Shown here: positions 20,054 through 30,200 of the stretch, piece after piece | Layout: each line of letters begins with the position of its first letter | Position numbering within the stretch: the stretch's first letter is position 1 | Translations under genes and position numbers: made by a program | The notes under the pieces: generated by a model | Told to the model about the DNA's origin: nothing | What the model saw: the letters and a program-made list of their open reading frames with translations, nothing else | Database searches by the model: none | NCBI GenBank assembly: GCA_032718475.1 | Contig: JAUCBJ010007566.1 | Location: 1-64,000, forward strand | Source of the DNA: Nemertoderma westbladi | Lineage: Eukaryota; Xenacoelomorpha; Nemertodermatida; Nemertodermatidae | Reading direction: 5' to 3' | DNA: 64,000 nucleotides

Positions 20054-21774
20054 ATGTTATCAAAAACATCTTCGGCATCAATTATGTTATCAAAAACGTC
20101 TTCGGCGTCATATTATTCAGCCAAGGAAAGTTTACCTCCGAATGAAGAAGAGATTATACCTGCCCCGGAGGAACCACAGCCAGTCCCGTCTGTCCCGCGC
20201 AGAAGGAGAAAACGGACATCGGTGTTGAAGCGATTGTGGCGATACATAACAAGCCATGGACCCTGTTTCTGGTTCTGTAGGGCCTTCATTGCTCTCTGTG
20301 TTCTTAGTGTTCTTTACGTGCTGGCGAAATTAGCGATGGGGGATGATTTAAGGAAAGACAAAGTGGATGGGATCAAGACTGATGGCGTATTTGACACGGA
20401 TGAATATGTTAAGAGTCGATGGATAACCCGGGGTTATGGTACAGAGATACCAGCCACCGACAGTACCACTGGTACAGGGATATCAACCACCGACAGTACC
20501 AATGGTACAGGGATATCAACCAACGACAGTACCACTGGTACAGGGATATCAGCCACCGACAGTACCACTGGTACAGGGATATCAGCCACCGACAGTACCA
20601 CTGGTACAGATATATCAGCCACCGACAGTACCAATGGTACAGGGATATCAACCAACGACAGTACCACTGGTACAGGGATATCAGCCACCGACAGTACCAC
20701 TGGTACAGGGATATCAGCCACCGACAGTACCACTGGTACAGATATATCAACCACCGACAGTACCACTGGTACAGGGATATCAACCACCGACAGTACCACT
20801 GGTACAGGGATATCAACCAACGACAGTACCACTGGTACAGGGATATCAGCCACCGACAGTACCACTGGTACAGGGATATCAGCCACCGACAGTACCACTG
20901 GTACAGATATATCAACCACCGACAGTACCACTGGTACAGGGATATCAGCCACCGACAGTACCACTGGTACAGGGATATCAACCACCGACAGTACCAGTGG
21001 TACAGGGATATCAACCACCGACAGTACCACTGGTACAGATATATCAGCCACCGACAGTACCACTGGTTCAGGGATATCAACCACCGACAGTACCACTGGT
21101 ACAGATATATCAGCCACCGACAGTACCACTGGTACAGGGATATCAACCACCGACAGTACCAGTACTGGTGAGGTTTCATCCACAACAACGATAATCTCCG
21201 AGAAGGATGACGTTTATCGGTCGTTTATCGACTGCGATAGAAGTAAAGGAGAATGCGATCCCTATGATCCTCAAATATGCGATAAGCCGACAGAATCCGA
21301 TCAATATACCGTCGATATCGGAAGTCAACTCAAATATGCAAGAACTAAAGACGGGAAGCTGAGTTGCGATGGCGATTGGATCATATTTTATAGACGTATC
21401 CCCAACACCAGTTTCACTGGCCAGTACAATATGGGATTCGGAGATTCCAAAGGAAGTTACTTCCTGGGCCTGTATAATATGTTTGATCTGACAAGGATAG
21501 GGAATGTTTTATGAAGATTGATTGTGGTACAGCGACGGTTTTATACAGAGGCTTTACTATGGGTGCTGGTTATCCTCTAAAGATTACAAGATATTACAAT
21601 GAGTCCAATACCGGTGTATCTGCTAATGAAAGAAACTGCGATCTTTCTGTTTACAACAACGAGAAGTTTGATTTAAATATAGGATGGTGGCATGGCGGAT
21701 CTCCCCCAAGTGAATGGGAAACAAAAACTGAAACTATTGAGATGAAGGTGAAATGCAAGAAACCAGTCGTGTGA
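20054..21774 (+). CDS. Type II membrane protein with fibrinogen-like domain (frameshifted)
   Basis: The first in-frame ATG is at 20054. The protein has a cytoplasmic N-terminus with a doubled MLSKTSSAS segment, a basic RRRRKR stretch and one membrane segment (residues about 71-95). An extracellular stalk of about 22 tandem 11-residue repeats (ATDSTTGTGIS, 33 bp each) is Ser/Thr-rich and probably O-glycosylated. The C-terminal domain matches a divergent fibrinogen-like fold: YTVDIG, GDWIIFYRR, GFGDSKGSYFLG, then YPLKITRYY, NIGWW and TETIEMKVK. The frame shifts at about 21500: the first frame stops at 21514 and the rest of the domain continues at 21511-21774. The paralogue at 25737 has one more A here, so a 1-bp deletion is likely, either real or an assembly error. 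Confidence 0.7.
20449..21160 (+). repeat. 33-bp coding minisatellite (stalk repeats)
   Basis: About 22 in-frame copies of an 11-codon unit within the fibrinogen-like gene, varying at few codons (Ala/Thr, Thr/Asn, Gly/Asp). Near-identical units and a recurring order of variants suggest recent expansion by multi-unit duplications. Six related units occur in the paralogue. Confidence 0.95.
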
Positions 21775-21987
21775 AACATTCGAGATGAAACTGAAACACA
21801 TAAAGTAACAAACTGTACAGTAGCGCAGTAGGTAACGTAACTAACATTATAATTATAATATACAACAAATTAATAATATCCTCTGAGTTACAATGAACAA
21901 ATGAACGGCACTGCCGTAGGTCGTGTGGCCTCCGTTGGGAACGTCGGTTCCAGGAACCGCGGTAGGAATCCCATAAAGGATAGATGG

Positions 21988-22210
21988 AACCCGTAGACCC
22001 AACGGGTAACCCGTGGGTTACATCCAACCCGTAGACCCAACGGGTAACCCATGGGTTACATCCAACCCGTAGACCCAACGGGTAACCCATGGGTTACATA
22101 CAACCAGTAGACCCAACGGGTAACCCATGGGTTACATCCAACCAGTAGACCCATCGAGTATCTCATGGGTTACATCCAACCAGTAGACCCAACGGGTAAC
22201 CCATAGGTTT
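21988..22210. repeat. 38-bp tandem repeat, about 6 copies
   Basis: Units of 38 bp with ACCCGTAGACCCAACGGGTA and the palindromic ACCCATGGGT. It lies about 215 bp after the fibrinogen-like gene. Non-coding. Confidence 0.9.
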
Positions 22211-22825
22211 GATCCATAACGAAACGCCCTCCGTCTGTTTAAACCTAAAGGGAAGATAAATTATCTAGTTTATAAATTAATTAAGAGTTTATTATTGTTT
22301 CAGTAAGAATAATATAATTCGGCTATAGATATTACAGTATTAATAATATGTTACTTACTATTATTAGTTATTATATTTAGTCTCTTTACTTGAACTCAAT
22401 AGGAAACTGATCGTAGATAATCGTTTGGGACGTTCCCAGCAGCGACCGCAACGTTGGTTTCACATAGAACATCGTGATTCTTTAATTTAATCTGACAAAG
22501 ACAATACAATGATATGTAAAGATTAAACTGTAACGTAACTGTAGGCCTATCAACTAGTCAACCTATGTGATACTACTCTATAATAGAGAGAATAATATTG
22601 GTAACTAGAGAACTTCAGTAATAACAGTTTGGTACGCTGGTGTAGGCTTTGAACCAGAGCGGAGAAACTGAAAGTAAATAGTACCGGTAGAATTAGAAAA
22701 GGGGTTCATAGCTAATGGGAGTGATAGAATACAGTAGAACAGAGTGATAGGAGGAAAGGGGACAGGGGGGGGGGGGGGGGCAATGCCCCTGGGCGCAGAG
22801 TACTAAGGGGGGCGGGCGCACAAAT
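22211..22825. other. Non-coding spacer
   Basis: AT-rich sequence with a poly(G) tract near 22767-22780. Nothing else recognised. Confidence 0.4.
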
Positions 22826-23215
22826 TTTTATAATAATAATAATATTTATATTTATATCGCGCCTTTCTCTGAACTTTAAACAGGGCGCCAGAAGTAAAAA
22901 GTAAAATGCAGAATTCCTGCATGTACATAATAAAACAACATTCTAAAAAATACTTAGACAATAAATGAGTTAAAGTTTTTTAAAAAGTAATATTTGCACA
23001 GAGTAGTGATGGCATCAATAATTCAATTGGTTGTTGCGTTGTTGTATTCCTGCATGTAAAGATATGTTTTGAGTTTCGCTTTGAATATCCCAATGGAGTC
23101 AGCGTTTCGTATGTCATCAGGTAGCGCATACCAAATGGTTGGGGCAGATGCTGAGAATGTTCGCTTACCATAATGTTCCAGGCGGTAGCGTGGGATTACA
23201 AGTAGACCCAAAAAT
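22826..23215 (-). mobile_element. 5'-truncated LINE 3' end (CR1/L2-like)
   Basis: On the minus strand 23211-23023 encodes the end of a non-LTR RT protein: YGKRTFSASAPTIWYALPDD, then a Phe-Lys-Ala-Lys-Leu-Lys motif, the usual C-terminus of CR1/L2/Jockey-group polymerases. It is followed by a 3' UTR with a GCGCGATATAAATA segment and an ATT microsatellite at about 22830-22850, the usual tail of such elements. Heavily 5'-truncated. Confidence 0.75.
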
Positions 23216-24353
23216 CATAATTATATAATGAAAAAAATAATCGTTTTTGCACTCTAACTTGAAATTTTATTGAAATTCAGCCATTTTTTATTGATGAACT
23301 TGTGGTACAGTATAAACGGAGTTAAACTCTACAGTCTGACTGTAGGTTAACTCTTATTCTTGAAATACCGTGCACACAAAGTACAGCTGAATGGGAAATT
23401 ATCCCCATTCTGTATTCCACATTTGGCAGAGACTTAGGAACCGGGGTCCTAGGGGGGCACGGTGCCTCCACTATTTCCACCAACATTTAGATATTGAAAC
23501 ATTACCTACTGTACGCTACAGGTAGTGCTGTAATGGGGGTATTATCTCCCCAAAAAAATATTGTACATAATAAACAGCGCCGTAATATAAGAACCTGATG
23601 TAGGGCCCTTAATGGTAATCAATGGGAGCCCATGTCGTGAAATCATTCCAGAACGTTTCTATATATTTAACTTGGGATTATTATTTATTTAACTTTATGA
23701 TTGTTTAATAACTTTAATTATTGGCCAATGCAATTTAAAAGTAGGCCTACTCTTTATAAGCTGTTAATTTTAATCATAATAATTTTAATTATGTTAACCA
23801 AAATAACTGTAATTAAATACTGCACAGTTGAAAGGGGATGGGGGGGGGGGGGGTTGGGTGAGGGGTTGGGGCGATTTTAGTTCGATTTACCCCTGGACGC
23901 TGCGCACCCTCGATCCACCCTTTTTAGCGTCAAACATTCCCAGCAAGGGCGACAACGATGACAGACTGCCAATTAATTATACCGCTACTCCAAGGCTCAC
24001 TTAGACTTCGTGGCTCGCCCCACACAAATTATTTACTGATAATTGGCAGTAAACAAGGTCGCAAGGTGACCCCTGTACATGTAATATATAATAATAGGCA
24101 TAATGTTTTGCCATGGCACAATTTTTTAATATGAATTTAATGAACATTAAAGTATAAAAACACGATGTTAATTTAAACATATTGTTGTTAAATTATGTTA
24201 AATTGAACTTTATAGTATCCCGGAGATTACAGTGTCTGGTACGATACAGTTATTAGGACTGAATTAATTAGTAACTAATAAATTAATTGTTTGTTTCGTA
24301 ACCTCGTCGTGTCGCACTAGTATCAGTATAGTAATTAATAATATATAGTCATT
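23216..24353. other. Non-coding spacer
   Basis: AT-rich with a poly(G) tract near 23839. No gene or repeat recognised. Confidence 0.4.
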
Positions 24354-24728
24354 GGGGTTAAAATAACAGACCGCTTTGTGGGGTATAAAAAAAACATTGC
24401 ATAACTCAAGTTCACTTAAAAGTGAGAAAGTGATATTGCTACCATTTGAAAGAGCCTTTTTTATTGGCTTAGCCAGTATCCAATCAAATCACCTCAGCCT
24501 ACAATATGACATTGTTTACCAGCTGATTTCAAGTTGTTGTTATTTTGGCTGGTGGAGGGTTCCAACCACAGTATTTCCCAACCATGAATTATATTGGTTA
24601 CTTCGAATTCACCATAGTGTCTCAATTCCCTGAATACTAAAGTGGCAATGCTCTCTCCAACACAAAATATGGTCTCATTGTATCATGCCAACCAGTTCGC
24701 TCTGTACAACGTGTCTTTTTTTAACCCC
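24354..24728. mobile_element. MITE-like element with GGGGTTAAAA termini
   Basis: About 375 bp bounded by the perfect 10-bp inverted pair GGGGTTAAAA / TTTTAACCCC. No transposase. A clear target duplication was not seen, so the class is uncertain. Confidence 0.5.
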
Positions 24729-24972
24729 TAAAATGTATGTGTGGAGTAAAAAATACAGGGTGATTCCAGCCGTTTCACACTGAACAATACAAGAACAAGA
24801 CTGAACTCAAAAGTATAATAATCTGTGAATACCTTAGAGTACTGATACGAGGTTATAGGTTTCAAAGGTTGCGTGTGATAGAACACCAAGGCCTTCGCGC
24901 AGCACGAGGCTAAGATCAGAAACCAGTTGCCAGATCCGGTGATCCTGGCAGCCCGGTATGAGAACCACGTAG

Positions 24973-25012
24973 GACCGGACCCGGACCCGGACCCGGACCC
25001 GGACCCGGACCC
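24973..25012. repeat. (GGACCC)n microsatellite
   Basis: Six to seven perfect hexamer copies. A long poly(G) tract follows at about 25108-25130. Confidence 0.95.
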
Positions 25013-25204
25013 GTAGGACCATACTATTGTACTAGTCAGAAAATTTTCGCATATATTGTTAGATTGTATCTCCTCATGTATCTTTAAATAAATAGCAGCT
25101 GCAGGGATGGGGGGGGGGGGGGGGGGGGGTGGGGTACACGATCTAAACAACTACCCGAGCCTGATTACCAGACTGTATGATTCGAGTCTGATCGATTGCT
25201 ACGT

Positions 25205-25612
25205 CGGTACTGTGTCAAGTACAATCAATGCACACATCTCCAACCAGACACTATATAACAATGGAGATGTCTCTTTTGTTCCCCCATGCTTTGACACTCA
25301 AATAAAGCCGCCTCCGCTTTGCGGGACATTGCTTTCGCCGTATGGACCAGCCATTGCATAATCTTCTGCTTTGGCAGCCTCATGGAGTGAAAAAGCATGG
25401 TGGACAGCCCATGACTTTCTTGAGACGCATCTTAAAGAACACTGGCCTTGAAGAGGCGGATGATTTAGCAAATGTCATGGGTGATAGGGAGTTGTAGCGG
25501 CGCAAATTTGTCGATAAGCCGACACAGCATTCTTAATGCACGCTGCATTGACAAAAATATATTTGTTAAGCCAGTATATATCTCAATGTGCAGCTTCAAT
25601 GCAGCAAGCCGT
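25205..25612 (+). mobile_element. RTE-like LINE 3' tail, copy 3
   Basis: Homologous to 1545-1905 (ACACATCTCCAACCAGACAC through CAATGCAGCAAGCCG). Interrupted by small indels and about 55 unrelated bases near its 3' end. No poly(A). It lies just upstream of the truncated fibrinogen-like paralogue. Confidence 0.85.
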
Positions 25613-25736
25613 TTATAGTAGTAGATCGAATTGTCATTCAACAGATTCAACACAGAGTAGTTTCTATCCGCCTCATTCACCGAAATCCATGTCAGATATG
25701 CGGCCTGATCCTTCCGTTGTTGCGTGATTTAGCCAT

Positions 25737-26810
25737 ACCGAAAGTACCACTGGTACAGGGATATCAGCCACTGACAGTACCACTGGTACAGGGATATCAG
25801 CCACCAAAAGTACCACTGGTACAGGGATATCAGCCACCGACAGTACCACTGGTAAAGGGATATCAGCCAACGAAAGTACCACTGGTACAGGGATATCAGC
25901 CACCGACAGTACCAGTACTGGTGAGGTTCCAGCCACAACAACGACAATCTCAGAGAAGGATGATTTTTATCGGTCGTTTATCGACTGCGATAGAAGTAAA
26001 AGAGAATGCGATCCCTATGATCCTCAAATATGCGATAAGCCGAAAGAATCCGATCAATATACCGTTGATATCGGACGTCAACTCGAATATGCAAAAACTA
26101 ACGACAAGAAACTAAGATGCGATCGCTATTGGATCATATTTTATAGACGTATCCCCAACACCAGTTTCACTGGTAGTGATGACGAGTACCTGTACGGATT
26201 CGGAGATTCCAATGGAAGTTACTTCCTGGGCCTGTATAATATACGTGGTCTGACAAAGGGTAGGGAATGTGAATTGCCTCCGCTTTGCAGGACATTGCTT
26301 TCGCCGTGAGGACCAGCCAGTGCATAATCTTGTACTTTGGCAGCCTCATGGAGTGAATAAGCATGGTGGACAGCCCATGACTTTCTTGAGACGCATCTTA
26401 AAGGACACTGGCCTTGAAGATGCGGATGATCATGGGTGATAGGGGGTTGTGGCGGTGCAATTTTGTCGATAAGCCGGCAGAGCATTCTTAAAAATGCAGC
26501 TGCAATGCAGCAGGCCGATCCTTGTACTAGGGAATGTTTTATGAAGATTGACTGTGGTACATCAATGGTTTTCTACAGAAACTTTACTGTGGTGGGTGTT
26601 GGTGATTATCGTCTAAAGATTACAAGTTATTACAATGATTCCAATACCGGTGTATCTGCTAATGAAAGAAACTGCGATCGTTCTGTTTACAACAACAATA
26701 AGTTTGATTTAAATATAGGATGGTGGTATAGCGGACTTCCCCCAAGTGAATGGGAAATAAAAACTGAAACTATTGAGATGAAGGTGAAAGGCCAGAAAAC
26801 AGTCGGGTGA
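25737..26810 (+). pseudogene. Truncated fibrinogen-like paralogue interrupted by a LINE
   Basis: Homologous to 20449-21774 but lacking the N-terminus and membrane segment; a TGA lies in frame just upstream of the first repeat. It has six stalk repeats, then the fibrinogen-like domain with the same GECD/RECDPYDPQICDKP region and IIFYRR. A 257-bp LINE tail (26271-26527) with 10-bp target duplication splits the domain after the Arg-Glu-Cys codons; the reading frame resumes after it at FMKIDCGT and ends at 26810. Homology extends about 30 bp past the stop, showing a genomic rather than retroposed duplication. Outside the insertion the frame is open. Confidence 0.85.
26271..26527 (+). mobile_element. 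RTE-like LINE 3' tail, copy 4, with target duplication
   Basis: A 257-bp 5'-truncated tail matching 1645-1909, flanked by TAGGGAATGT at 26261-26270 and 26528-26537. The intact site sequence is visible in the paralogue near 21500, confirming the insertion. Confidence 0.92.
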
Positions 26811-26854
26811 AACATTCAAGATGAAACTGAAACACATAAATTTGCAAAGTCGGC

Positions 26855-26940
26855 AATGACGTCCAGGTGGGATCGAACTGGTGACCTCCGGGTTGGAAGT
26901 CTGACGCTCTAACCATTCAGCTAGCGGCTCAGGTAAAAGA
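26855..26940 (-). repeat. tRNA-derived SINE head
   Basis: On the minus strand TAGCTGAATGGTTAGAGCG matches a pol III A box and AGTTCGATCCC a B box, with an anticodon-like stem between them. The acceptor ends do not pair, so it is not a functional tRNA gene. No hammerhead core is present. Confidence 0.7.
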
Positions 26941-27362
26941 TAGACCTGGAAATACTATCTGATACCTTGTATGTCCGCAATTTACCTCCTCATGGCCTCC
27001 CATCTGTCATACCATCATCTGCTGCCACTGTACTCAACCCTAGAGTACTTGACCGTCTTTAACCACTCGCTACAATGAAAGGGTAGTGTATATTAACCCT
27101 GAACCATCACGGCCACAATGATTAATTACACACTCTAGCTACTAATTTCGGTAGGACAGGTCGCATTTCTCTATGGGTGTAACTGTCCTGCCGAAATTAC
27201 AAATTACAAACTAACTACATATGAACACTAACATTGAGTTACTCAATACTAACTGATGCATGTTAAATTCTAACTTACTAACTGATGAAACTACTAACTA
27301 CATACATATGAACACTAAAATTGAGTTATTCAATACTAACTTTTTTTTAACATTGTCACTCC
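26941..27362. other. Non-coding spacer
   Basis: AT-rich. Includes a short locally repeated stretch (CTAACTACATATGAACACTAA, 27225-27345) and an inverted pair TTTCGGTAGGACAG / CTGTCCTGCCGAAA at about 27148-27198. Confidence 0.5.
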
Positions 27363-27610
27363 AGATAGGGGGGAAACTGGACGCAATAAAAATTAATCCC
27401 TCTCCAGGGAAAATTTGGCGCAAATAATAGATGAATTTAGCCTACTCTCAAAAATAAAACTGTAACCTGTTCTATTGACTTTAGTTTATTGTTTTGGTTA
27501 AAATAACGTGCCACTGTAACCTGCTCCTTTCTCTAAATGGAGACTATACCATTGAGGCGGGATATTAATTCGCCAAGATAGGATTTGCGTCCAGTTTCAC
27601 CCCCCTGTCT
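27363..27610. mobile_element. MITE copy 2 with GGGGGGAAACTGGACGCAA termini
   Basis: Homologous to 6307-6554 over about 245 bp with well-preserved inverted ends. A third, partial copy of the interior lies near 29100-29165. No coding capacity. Confidence 0.8.
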
Positions 27611-27835
27611 CTGTCAGTCAGTTCATCAATGGACAAAAATTGTACATGTTATGGTATAGAAGCCAAATACGATTTACGCAAATATAGTAAACCATTAAAC
27701 TTCTAAATGAATAATATTACTGGGAAAAGTAGTAAGTTTTTCCAATTGCAGGACATTTACTAACTGATGTTCAATATTAAGTTACAAACTTATGTAACCA
27801 CTAACTACATTTAAACTCTACCACCATGTTGTTAC

Positions 27836-29005
27836 CTATGTAGTTGTGTTTAGTTGCTGCATCGCATAGGGGAGATAAACCGAGAAAAATATAGCCGAAG
27901 CGGCGACATAGAAACCAGGGAATAATATTTTGGACCACCAGTCTATACTGGAGGCGTAGTTCTTGGTGTAGCGCTTAGAGGCCAGAGCGTCGTCGTAGGA
28001 TTTACCGAAGTGGCATACGGCGGCAAACTGGATGAGCGAGGCGAAGACAAAGAACAGACCGATAGCGAAGCTGACGTCGAGAGCTTTTATATAGGAAACC
28101 TTAGGGAGACGGTTGTAGGTGTTGAGGGTGAGAGTGAGCAGCGTGAGGATGGTGGTTATTGCTAGAGAAGCGCGGGCGGGGATGGCTTTACGGTCAACCC
28201 ATATACCAATCCATGACATTACAACAATCAGATTCAAAGGGAAAAACACACTGATAATATAGGAACTGGTCAAACGGTCTAATTTGACTATCATATTGAT
28301 TCTAGAATATTCTCCCATAACGGTAACAATTGTTCCCTGATCCACTGTAACCATAGACGTATCTATTTCAACATGTTCGGGTAGTTGTATCGGTCGTACG
28401 ACCTCTGCGACTGATCCATTCAACTTCTTTGGTTTGAAAACCACATCCCGTACCGGGTAACTATAACTCTGGAATGTGATTGGGCAATGCTGCGTGTCCA
28501 TGGGGAACACAGACAAGTCGAACTTACAGTGAACATTTAGGATTAGGCGGGTGGATTTGTTTATATCTCCGTTCGGTTTTAGATTCAGCATTCCCTCGCC
28601 CTCTGAGTGGGAGTTAAATTCATTTGTGACGTAAACGGCCGGATTCCATATCTTAGAGGTAATACTCGGATCCAAAACGATGTCTCCGTTAAAGTGATAA
28701 TCAGTGAAGTTGTTTCCGAATGCGAGACGTTTATCGTTCCATGTGAGACGCAGAAAGACAACGGCTTGGAATGTCATCGACGAATCGTCCACGTTGGCGA
28801 TGTTATTGAGACCGAAACTGACGCCTACATTCAGTGGAAGGTCCCCCCCGGGTCGGGTGTACTTGTTAAAAGTTGGTGACGTAATAATGTCGTCTACAAA
28901 TGACTCTATTTCGCTTCTAGTTGTGGGAACTGAAACTGGGATCTGTTGCAACAATATTACTATTACATGTAGGAGACAAATCCGAGAGAGTGCCATTTTC
29001 GACAA
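27836..29005 (-). CDS. Cys-loop ligand-gated ion channel subunit, anion type, intronless
   Basis: A 389-residue subunit of a pentameric ligand-gated channel at the plasma membrane. It has a signal peptide (about 1-26) and an extracellular ligand-binding domain with the signature Cys-loop C160 to C174 (13 residues between, containing FPMD). Membrane segment M1 is at 247-268. PAR (276-278) precedes M2 (LAITTILTLLTLTL). M3 is at 309-331, a cytoplasmic loop of only about 30 residues follows, and M4 is at 361-380. The PAR motif before M2 is typical of anion-selective GABA/glycine-like members, so chloride conduction is inferred; the ligand is unknown. The whole gene is one exon, unusual for the family. 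Met1 and Met4 are alternative starts. It appears intact. Confidence 0.92.
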   Translation of the reverse strand: MSKMALSRICLLHVIVILLQQIPVSVPTTRSEIESFVDDIITSPTFNKYTRPGGDLPLNVGVSFGLNNIANVDDSSMTFQAVVFLRLTWNDKRLAFGNNFTDYHFNGDIVLDPSITSKIWNPAVYVTNEFNSHSEGEGMLNLKPNGDINKSTRLILNVHCKFDLSVFPMDTQHCPITFQSYSYPVRDVVFKPKKLNGSVAEVVRPIQLPEHVEIDTSMVTVDQGTIVTVMGEYSRINMIVKLDRLTSSYIISVFFPLNLIVVMSWIGIWVDRKAIPARASLAITTILTLLTLTLNTYNRLPKVSYIKALDVSFAIGLFFVFASLIQFAAVCHFGKSYDDALASKRYTKNYASSIDWWSKILFPGFYVAASAIFFSVYLPYAMQQLNTTT

Positions 29006-29018
29006 ATTAAAATTATAA

Positions 29019-29910
29019 CAATATTTAATTAATCAGATAGTGGCGCACTTTGACCGCAAGCGAAAATAGTGATCTTCAGCGCAAATTGACCGCAAGTGAA
29101 ATAATGTATAGTTTATTGTTTTGGTTAGAAAATACTGCCACTGTAACCTGCACCTTTCCCTTAATATTTTTTATTTAAAATAAATTAATTTTTCAAACCC
29201 ACTAAAATTTATTTTGTGTTTGCTGTCAATCCGCGCCATTGACTCTAATTAATATAGGCTGAAAACAATTTAGTGTGAAATATAGAATATATATTAAAAG
29301 TATTAAAACGTCAATAAATAAATAATTAATATGATAAATAAGACTTATATTTTTAATTACATTTTTTTTTCTTTCTGGGACTAGAAGAAGAAAGTGAGTG
29401 ATGACATGATCCATGACGATTCTAGTTATAAGAATACTCCTCCATCCGTTGAAGGAAGCGTTCGGTTCCCTAGAGGCCACAGTATGCATTTATTTTGATC
29501 CACCACCTAATCTAGTCTAACTGTTTCTATCCACCTAATTACCATAAGTTAATTTAGTTTTATCGTCTCCCTTTACGACCTGCCTGCACTGCTTCACCAC
29601 ACACACCTTGCTTCTTGTCTGTCCAAATCCAACGGGAGTGAAGTTTTCCCTTGCGAGACAACAAGGTTGAGCGTATTGTTTCCCTAAAAGTGATACTACT
29701 CATCACGTTACAAAGTAAATAACTTTAGGCTTAAGGAGGGCTGATTCGGTTAATTTTTTCTTTTTTTAGTCGAAATAACGTTCACAAAGGTTATAATCTT
29801 AATGAAAAAATAATTGTGAGTGAACATAGAGTTATCTGGGAGCATAATTAGATGAAAGCAAACGTTATCTAATAAAAAATAAGAATTTAAAACTTTAGTT
29901 AGAATGTCCT
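29019..29910. other. Upstream region of the receptor gene
   Basis: AT-rich. 29100-29165 resembles the interior of the GGGGGAAACTGG MITE. No promoter element can be assigned. Confidence 0.4.
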
Positions 29911-30200
29911 AACTATTCGAAGCACGGGAGAATATTGAAAAGTCATCATAATTTACACTGTTTCAAATGCGTGATCTCTTATACATAGCTGGAAGCATGG
30001 GTGTAACAGGTTTGCCAAGATACGTTGGAAAATCAATACGCCACTTTAAGGTCAGAGTGTCGGAGCATCTAGGGTTATCACCCCGTGTACAGGAAATCTG
30101 TTACACCCAAGCACTCAGCTATACGAGATCACTCACTTGAAACATATCATAGTGTAAATTATAATGACTTTTCGATATTCTCCCGTGCTTCAAATAGTTA
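29911..30200. repeat. Inverted repeat around a GIY-YIG remnant
   Basis: Arms 29911-30008 and 30099-30200 (about 100 bp, roughly 80-85% matching) flank a 90-bp centre. The centre, read on the plus strand from about 30013, encodes RYVGKSIRHFKVRVSEHLG, which fits the core of the GIY-YIG nuclease of Penelope-like retroelements or related RT tails. The rest of such an element is absent. Confidence 0.6.

Noticed and set aside
20409-21194. Long frames antisense and out of frame to the stalk repeats
   Set aside because: Repeat shadows; only the frame leading from the membrane segment to the fibrinogen-like domain makes sense.
25108-25132. Poly(G) tracts here and near 6310, 15787, 22767 and 23839
   Set aside because: Striking but simple homopolymers, with no associated structure common to all; possibly partly assembly artefact.
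26855-26940. Possible tRNA gene on the minus strand
   Set aside because: A and B boxes are present but the acceptor stem does not pair; a SINE head fits better.
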